Shown piece by piece: positions 55,863-60,432 of a stretch of 60,432 nucleotides of DNA. Under the pieces are notes generated by a model. That model was not told where the DNA came from and did no database searches. It saw only the letters and a program-made list of their open reading frames with translations. The stretch covers positions 1-60,432 of the forward strand of contig NZ_LSIF01000042.1 in NCBI RefSeq assembly GCF_001556105.1, given 5' to 3'. The stretch's first letter is position 1. Each line of letters starts with the position of its first letter. Made by a program: the position numbers and the translations under genes. Source of the stretch: Pseudoxanthomonas mexicana (GTDB taxonomy: Bacteria; Pseudomonadota; Gammaproteobacteria; Xanthomonadales; Xanthomonadaceae).

Positions 55863-57227
55863 CTAGTACGCGAACTCGCGGAACACGCGATCGATGTCGC
55901 CGTTCCACTCGCCGTGGAACAGGGCGAGCTTGCGCTCGGCCGGCGTCTCGTTCGCCTCGACGATCTCGACCAGCGCATCGAGGAAGCCGCTCTCGTCCAC
56001 ACCCTTGCTGTTCAGGCGCGCACGACGCTGCAGGCCGCCGATGGCGATCTTCACCGCTTCGCGTGCGAGGTCGCGCACGCTGCCGCCACGGAACGGCAAC
56101 TTCAACGCATGCTTCGGCACGCCATCGCGCAGCGCGTGGCGTTCTTCCAGCGAGAAGTCCTTGACCAGGTCCCATGCGGCGTCGAGCGCGGCATCGTCGT
56201 ACAGCAGGCCCACCCAGAACGCGGGCAGCGCGCACAGGCGGTTCCACGGGCCGCCATCGGCGCCGCGCATCTCCAGGAACTTCTTCATCCGCACTTCGGG
56301 GAACGCGGTGGTCAGGTGGTCGGACCAGTCGCGCAGCGTCGGCAGCGCGCCGGGCAGCACGTCCAGCCTGCCCTGCATGAAATCCCGGAACGACTTGCCG
56401 CTGGCGTCATGGTAGATGCCGTCGCGGTAGGAGAAGTACATCGGCACGTCGAGGATGTAGTCGACGTAGCGCTCGTAGCCGAAGCCATCCTCGAACACGA
56501 AATCGAGCATGCCCGTGCGGTCGCCGTCGGTATCGGTCCAGATGTGCGAACGGAAGCTCTGGTAGCCGTTCGGCTTGCCCTCGGTGAACGGCGAGTCGGC
56601 GAACAGCGCCGTCGCTATCGGCTGCAGCGCCAGCGACACGCGGAACTTCTTCACCATGTCCGCTTCGGTGGCGTAGTCGAGGTTGACCTGCACCGTGCAG
56701 GTCCGCGTCATCATGTCCAGGCCGAGCTGGCCGACCTTGGGCATGTACGACTTCATGATCTGGTAGCGGCCCTTCGGCATCCACGGCATCTCGTCGCGGC
56801 GCCACTTGGGCTGGAAGCCCATGCCGAGGAAGCCGAGCCGCAGTTCGTCGGCGACCTGCTTCACTTCCTTCAGGTGCGTGCCGACTTCGACGCAGGTCTG
56901 GTGGATGGTCTCCACCGCCGCGCCGGAGAGTTCGAGCTGGCCGGCCGGTTCCAGCGTGACCGACGCGCCATCCTTGGTCAGGGCGATGACGCGGCCTTTC
57001 TCGTCGACCGGTTCCCAGCCGAAGCGGGTCAGTCCTTTCAGGAGCGCCTCGATGCCGCGGTCGCCGTCGAACGTCGGCGGGCGCAGGTCGTCGAGGCGGA
57101 AGCCGAACTTCTCGTGCTCGGTACCGATGCGCCAGTCCTGCACCGGCTTCTCGCCGGACGCGATGTAGTCGACCAACTGCGTACGGTCGGTGATCAGCGT
57201 GTCGGCGACGTGGCTGGGGCTGGACAA
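55863..57227 (-). CDS. gshA: Glutamate-cysteine ligase (GCS2/plant-type)
   Basis: A proteobacterial/plant-type GshA of about 454 residues. It makes gamma-glutamylcysteine, the first step of glutathione synthesis. Motifs are [25 protein letters not shown], the [14 protein letters not shown] block, the [13 protein letters not shown] segment and [24 protein letters not shown]. The start is unclear: TTG at 57227 begins the family-like [10 protein letters not shown], while the frame is open to a TTG at 57242; no ATG is near. It supplies glutathione for the AdhC/FghA detoxification pathway in this window and for glutaredoxins. The following gene is unrelated. Confidence 0.92.
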   Translation of the reverse strand: MSSPSHVADTLITDRTQLVDYIASGEKPVQDWRIGTEHEKFGFRLDDLRPPTFDGDRGIEALLKGLTRFGWEPVDEKGRVIALTKDGASVTLEPAGQLELSGAAVETIHQTCVEVGTHLKEVKQVADELRLGFLGMGFQPKWRRDEMPWMPKGRYQIMKSYMPKVGQLGLDMMTRTCTVQVNLDYATEADMVKKFRVSLALQPIATALFADSPFTEGKPNGYQSFRSHIWTDTDGDRTGMLDFVFEDGFGYERYVDYILDVPMYFSYRDGIYHDASGKSFRDFMQGRLDVLPGALPTLRDWSDHLTTAFPEVRMKKFLEMRGADGGPWNRLCALPAFWVGLLYDDAALDAAWDLVKDFSLEERHALRDGVPKHALKLPFRGGSVRDLAREAVKIAIGGLQRRARLNSKGVDESGFLDALVEIVEANETPAERKLALFHGEWNGDIDRVFREFAY

Positions 57228-57369
57228 GGGCAGGACTCGCAAGGGGAGTGCGGTGCCGACGGATGGCGCCGCAAGGGCGGCACTATAACGTGACCACCCT
57301 CACGCGTTCATCGCCACCGGAACGCCGCAGCATCCCATCCATGGCCGCGATGGGGGCCGCGCCGTCGCA

Positions 57370-57963
57370 TCAGAGCGGGCGCACGAATACCTGGAACGCC
57401 AGGTCGCGAGGCGTGCCCGCCGCATCGAACAGCTCGATCCAGTTCGGCGGATTGCCGCGGGCGATGAAGTACGCCTTGCCTGACAGGTAGGTATCGCCAG
57501 GAGGCGCCAGCCACAGCATGCAGTACTCGTTGCGGCGCAATGCGGACACGGTCAGGGTGAAGGCGTACTCGCCCCGTGACAGCAGTGCCGGCTGGATGAA
57601 CTCGATCATGCGCATGCCGGGCACGGGATATCCATACGCATTCAGCGCAGGGCCCGGTACGTCCTGGCGTGCGACCACGACCCCGTTCGGCACGCCTGCC
57701 GTGGTCCGTTCGATCTCGACCCGCAGCACCCGGGCCGACGCGCAATTGGCCGGCACCATGACATGGCTGAGGTAGCCGTCCGCGGGCAGCTGGAAGACCT
57801 GCGCGAAGCGCTGCGACGCGCTGCCGCCGATGTCGGTGTTGGCTGGCGACTCGATCAGCAACTGCTCGGCCGCTACCCGCGGCGGCTGGGTCGGCGGGGG
57901 AGCGGCCATGGCCGCCCCGGTGACGAGGACGAGGGTCGACAGCGAAATCGGGATGCAGCGCAT
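57370..57963 (-). CDS. Exported beta-rich protein, paralogue B
   Basis: A 197-residue protein with signal peptide (1-21) and a short Pro-rich linker. It shares PRVAAEQLLI, AQVFQLPADG, the strand with VPANCASA, TTAGVPNG, MRMIEFIQPALLSRGEYAFTL and the FQVF ending with 51671-52252. Two copies about 5 kb apart flank the sigma/kinase and gshA genes in opposite orientation, pointing to an inverted or dispersed duplication. No known domain; function unknown. A signal peptide and lack of membrane segments predict a periplasmic or secreted product. Confidence 0.7.
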   Translation of the reverse strand: MRCIPISLSTLVLVTGAAMAAPPPTQPPRVAAEQLLIESPANTDIGGSASQRFAQVFQLPADGYLSHVMVPANCASARVLRVEIERTTAGVPNGVVVARQDVPGPALNAYGYPVPGMRMIEFIQPALLSRGEYAFTLTVSALRRNEYCMLWLAPPGDTYLSGKAYFIARGNPPNWIELFDAAGTPRDLAFQVFVRPL

Positions 57964-58046
57964 GACTTACTCCTTCACGGCGGAATGCCGCGTGGAGGTC
58001 TATGCGAAGAACGGCTGCGCCAGCGGACGGGCATCCGCCCGGAGAC

Positions 58047-58646
58047 TTACAGGCCCAGCCAGTTGCCCACGACCAGGCGCGCTTCGTCCACGCCCTGCTT
58101 CGACTCGGCCGAGAACGTCTGCACGCTGACGGTATCGCCGAAGGACGAAAACAGGTCCTTCTTCACCGCCTGCAGTGCGTTGCCCTGCTGGCCGCGGCCC
58201 AGCTTGTCGGCCTTGGTCAGCAGCGCATGGGCCGGCAGGCCGCGCTGGACGGCGTAGCCCAGCATCTGGCGGTCGTAGTCCTTCAACGGATGGCGGATGT
58301 CCATCACCACCACCAGGCCCTTGAGCGCTTCGCGGGTGCGGAAGTAGCGGTCGATGAAGGCCTGCCAGTGCGCCTGCAGGTCCTGCGGCACCTTGGCGTA
58401 GCCGTAGCCGGGCAGGTCCACCAGATAGCGCTCGGGCTGGACCTGGAAGAACACCAGCTGCTGCGTGCGGCCGGGGGTCTTGGACACCCGGGCCAGGCGG
58501 TTGTGGTTGACCAGCGCGTTCAACGCACTGGACTTGCCGGCGTTGGAGCGACCGGCAAAGGCCACCTCGAACCCGCCGTCCTCCGGCAACTGGCGCGGGG
58601 TGTGGGCGGAAAGCAGGTAACTGGCGGAATTCAGGGGGTTCGACAT
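58047..58646 (-). CDS. engB: Ribosome biogenesis GTPase YsxC/EngB
   Basis: A 199-residue EngB that assists large-subunit assembly. G1 is GRSNAGKSS, G2/G3 include KTPGRTQ and DLPGYGYA, and G4 is TKADK with a final SAE-like G5. The open frame continues upstream to 58751 but that part is antisense or leader; ATG 58646 (MSNPLNSASYLLSA) matches the family start. It is divergent from the cytochrome c4 gene, the usual arrangement in this family. Confidence 0.95.
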   Translation of the reverse strand: MSNPLNSASYLLSAHTPRQLPEDGGFEVAFAGRSNAGKSSALNALVNHNRLARVSKTPGRTQQLVFFQVQPERYLVDLPGYGYAKVPQDLQAHWQAFIDRYFRTREALKGLVVVMDIRHPLKDYDRQMLGYAVQRGLPAHALLTKADKLGRGQQGNALQAVKKDLFSSFGDTVSVQTFSAESKQGVDEARLVVGNWLGL

Positions 58647-58687
58647 GGCGATAGGATCGCACGGGGGCGGGGCGGATACCGTTTGAA

Positions 58688-58717
58688 TTGACCGCGAGCG
58701 GCCGCCGCGACGATAAT
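58688..58717 (+). promoter_or_regulatory. Sigma70-type promoter for the cytochrome c4 gene
   Basis: TTGACC at 58688-58693, 18-base spacer, GATAAT at 58712-58717, about 60 bases upstream of the ATG at 58777. Sequence inference only. Confidence 0.5.
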
Positions 58718-58776
58718 TCGCGGGTTTCGCGGCCCCTTCGGGCGCCGCCATCAGTCAAAGGTTTCGGAGCTTTAGC

Positions 58777-59559
58777 ATGCGCCACGCTCGCGTTATGGGA
58801 CTTGCCGGATTGGCCGTACTGGCCGTGGGCGCAGTCGCTTTTGCACAGACCACGATCGTTCCCGTGCCGGACAACGCGCCGGTCGAGACCGCCCCGCTGG
58901 ACATCAACCTGGCCAAGTCCACCTGGGGCGACGCCAAGGCCGGCCAGACCAAGGCGGCGGCCTGCGCGGCCTGCCACGGCGCCGACGGCAACCCCAGCGA
59001 TCCGCAATACCCGCGCATCGCCGGCCAGAGCGAACGTTACGTCGCCCAGCAGCTGGCGCTGTTCGCCTCGGGTGAGCGCAATACCGGCATGGCGGCCGTG
59101 ATGGCCCCGTTCGCCCAGATGCTCAGCGCGCAGGACATGCGCGACGTGGGCGCCTACTTCGCCACCCAGAAGTCCGGTGCCGGCCTGGCCGACGACAGTG
59201 TCATCGCCGACGGCACGTACAAGGACATGAAGTTCTACGAAGTCGGCCAGCAGCTGTACCGCAACGGCGACGCCAAGCGCGGCGTACCGGCCTGCATGGC
59301 GTGCCACGGCCCGACCGGTGCCGGCAATCCGGGCCCGGCCTACCCGCACATCGGTGGCCAGATGCAGGACTACACGGTGCGCCGCCTGACCGAGTACAAG
59401 GCCGGCACCACCACGGCGAAGGACGCTGCCCATTTCAACATCATGGCGCAGGTCGCCGGCCCACTGACCGAGCAGGAAATCCAGGCGCTCGCCAGCTACC
59501 TGCAGGGTCTGCATGCCCGCGCCGACGATCTCGCGGCGGGCAAGGCCGGCGCCAAGTAA
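58777..59559 (+). CDS. Dihaem cytochrome c4
   Basis: A 260-residue periplasmic protein. Signal peptide (1-23, AFAQ) is followed by two similar cytochrome c domains with haem motifs CAACH (about 63-67) and CMACH (about 173-177), each with downstream Met ligand candidates (RNTGMAAVMAPFA, FNIMAQVAG). Cytochrome c4 carries electrons to cytochrome oxidases. An extra 15 residues precede the first domain. It is followed by a strong terminator and dsbA, both functions of the cell envelope. Confidence 0.93.
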   Translation: MRHARVMGLAGLAVLAVGAVAFAQTTIVPVPDNAPVETAPLDINLAKSTWGDAKAGQTKAAACAACHGADGNPSDPQYPRIAGQSERYVAQQLALFASGERNTGMAAVMAPFAQMLSAQDMRDVGAYFATQKSGAGLADDSVIADGTYKDMKFYEVGQQLYRNGDAKRGVPACMACHGPTGAGNPGPAYPHIGGQMQDYTVRRLTEYKAGTTTAKDAAHFNIMAQVAGPLTEQEIQALASYLQGLHARADDLAAGKAGAK

Positions 59560-59613
59560 TTCCCGGACGTCCGCCGCTGCGCGCGGCCGGAAGTGCAAGC
59601 TCCTGTTCATGCC

Positions 59614-59644
59614 GCCGGCCCCACCATGGCCGGCGTTTCTTTTT
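59614..59644 (+). terminator. Intrinsic terminator downstream of the cytochrome c4 gene
   Basis: Arms GCCGGCC (59614-59620) and GGCCGGC (59628-59634), loop CCACCAT, followed by GTTTCTTTTT. It ends transcription before dsbA, which must have its own promoter or use read-through. Confidence 0.85.
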
Positions 59645-59692
59645 CCGCCGCGCCCGGTGGTCGGGTCGCGCGCACGAAGATGGAGAGTCCTG

Positions 59693-60343
59693 ATGGTGTC
59701 GCGTCTGCTGCCCGTGCTGATCACCCTGCTGGCCCTGCTGCCAGTCGCCACACTCGCCGCCCCGCCAGCGTCCGCACCCCTGGTCGAAGGCCAGGACTAC
59801 GTGGTGATCCCGGACGGCAAGCCGTTCGCGCCGGTCAAAGGCAGGATCGAGGTGGCCGAAGTCTTCGGCTATACCTGCATCCATTGCGCCAGGCTTGAGC
59901 CCACCCTGGCCACGTGGAAGAAGACCCTGCCGCGCGATGTGCAGCTGACTCCCGTCCCGGCTGCGTTCGGTGGTTACTGGATTCCCTACGCGCGCGCCTT
60001 CTTCGCCGCCCGGCAACTCGGCGTGCAGGAGCGCACCCACCAGGCCATGTTCGATGCCCTGCACAAGGGCGGTACCTTGCCGATCCAGAACGCGTCCGCT
60101 GACGAGATCGCCGGCTTCTATGCCAGCCAGGGCGTGGACCGGGTGAAGTTCCTGGCCGCGCTGCGCGGCGCAGAGGTCGAGGCGCAGCTGGCCAACGCAC
60201 GGGAATGGGTCTCCGCTGCTGGCGTGGAAGGCACGCCCACCCTCATCGTCAACGGCAAGTACCGCGTGATCGGCGGCCGCAACGCCACCGACATGTTGAA
60301 TATCGTCGACCGCCTGATCGCCCGCGAGCGCGCCCGCAAGTGA
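59693..60343 (+). CDS. dsbA: Thiol:disulfide interchange protein DsbA
   Basis: A 216-residue periplasmic DsbA. Signal peptide (1-22), then thioredoxin-like fold with VAEVFGYTCIHCARLEP: active site C-I-H-C rather than the E. coli C-P-H-C, which may alter redox potential. The cis-proline is in VEGTPTLIVNG. Length is typical. ATG 59693 has GGAGAG upstream. The frame is open far upstream through the cytochrome terminator, which is not coding. It introduces disulfides into exported proteins, including several Cys-rich products in this window. Confidence 0.93.
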   Translation: MVSRLLPVLITLLALLPVATLAAPPASAPLVEGQDYVVIPDGKPFAPVKGRIEVAEVFGYTCIHCARLEPTLATWKKTLPRDVQLTPVPAAFGGYWIPYARAFFAARQLGVQERTHQAMFDALHKGGTLPIQNASADEIAGFYASQGVDRVKFLAALRGAEVEAQLANAREWVSAAGVEGTPTLIVNGKYRVIGGRNATDMLNIVDRLIARERARK

Positions 60344-60432
60344 CGATTTCGTCATGGCGACGCCTGCGGGCGCCATGCAGAATGTGATGCCCACCGGCAC
60401 GGCCGGCACCCCTTTCCCCTGATCCTCCGGAG
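60344..60432. other. Right end of window, downstream of dsbA
   Basis: Eighty-nine bases without a gene. A hairpin ATGGCG...CGCCAT at about 60354-60376 follows the dsbA stop, without a T-tract. CTCCGGAG-like bases at the very end could be a ribosome site for a gene beyond the window. Confidence 0.4.

Overview
The window looks like chromosomal DNA of a GC-rich gammaproteobacterium of the Xanthomonadaceae/Lysobacteraceae (Xanthomonas, Stenotrophomonas, Pseudoxanthomonas or Lysobacter type). The reasons are a homodimeric aceE with no aceF beside it, a long TonB-dependent receptor, a plant/proteobacterial-type GshA, a three-domain Grx4 protein, CRP/Clp-type operators, and intergenic palindromes of the kind common in this family. 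This placement is by family resemblance; no database search was run. Genes are tightly packed and most are housekeeping or metabolic. I found no tRNA, rRNA, CRISPR array, transposase or integrase.

Layout. 1-4.3 kb: a DUF3817 membrane protein, then a visibly AT-richer restriction-modification-like island with a C5-cytosine methyltransferase, a convergent Vsr endonuclease, and a GHKL ATPase whose C-terminus carries a PD-(D/E)XK nuclease signature. 4.3-8.7 kb: a YcaQ/AlkX-like DNA glycosylase, a HicAB toxin-antitoxin pair and aceE. 8.9-12.4 kb: a partner-switching operon (SpoIIE-type phosphatase, RsbW-like kinase, two STAS proteins) ending in a REP palindrome and a bidirectional terminator. 12.4-25 kb: malic enzyme maeB; a probable operon dctA / TonB-dependent receptor / secreted alpha/beta-hydrolase; divergent from it a hybrid kinase with a DctB-like sensor, an AEC transporter and a NarL-type regulator. 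25-33.4 kb: a DUF1704 (MATCAP-like) metallopeptidase candidate, gltS, a lipoprotein, rsgA, an alaA-like aminotransferase, an SGNH hydrolase, a polysaccharide deacetylase and a Grx4/HesB-like/rhodanese fusion.

33.4-34.3 kb is a gene-free stretch holding a terminator, a composite REP element, twenty consecutive 21-bp degenerate repeats, and two copies of another dispersed repeat. 34.3-38.2 kb: DUF924, a small unknown protein flanked by a 27-bp direct repeat that copies the start of the DUF924 gene, a VOC protein, an accessory pair (DUF5131/Gp37-Gp68 plus TcmP), and AMP nucleosidase. 38.2-45 kb: two amidohydrolase genes, the second frameshifted and without its HxH motif; a membrane diguanylate cyclase divergent from degV, with two Clp-like sites between them; and a Dph6-like ATP pyrophosphatase.

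45-47.7 kb is a glutathione-dependent formaldehyde detoxification operon (frmR-adhC-small protein-fghA). 47.7-52.3 kb is a run of four co-directional exported proteins of unknown function. It faces an overlapping ECF sigma / TPR-containing Ser/Thr kinase pair. Then come gshA, a paralogue of the last exported protein, engB, a dihaem cytochrome c4 and dsbA. GshA makes the glutathione precursor used by the AdhC/FghA pathway and by glutaredoxins.

The parts most likely to hold new biology are the methyltransferase/Vsr/GHKL-nuclease island, the DUF5131-TcmP pair, the 21-bp array, and the exported-protein operon next to the sigma/kinase pair.
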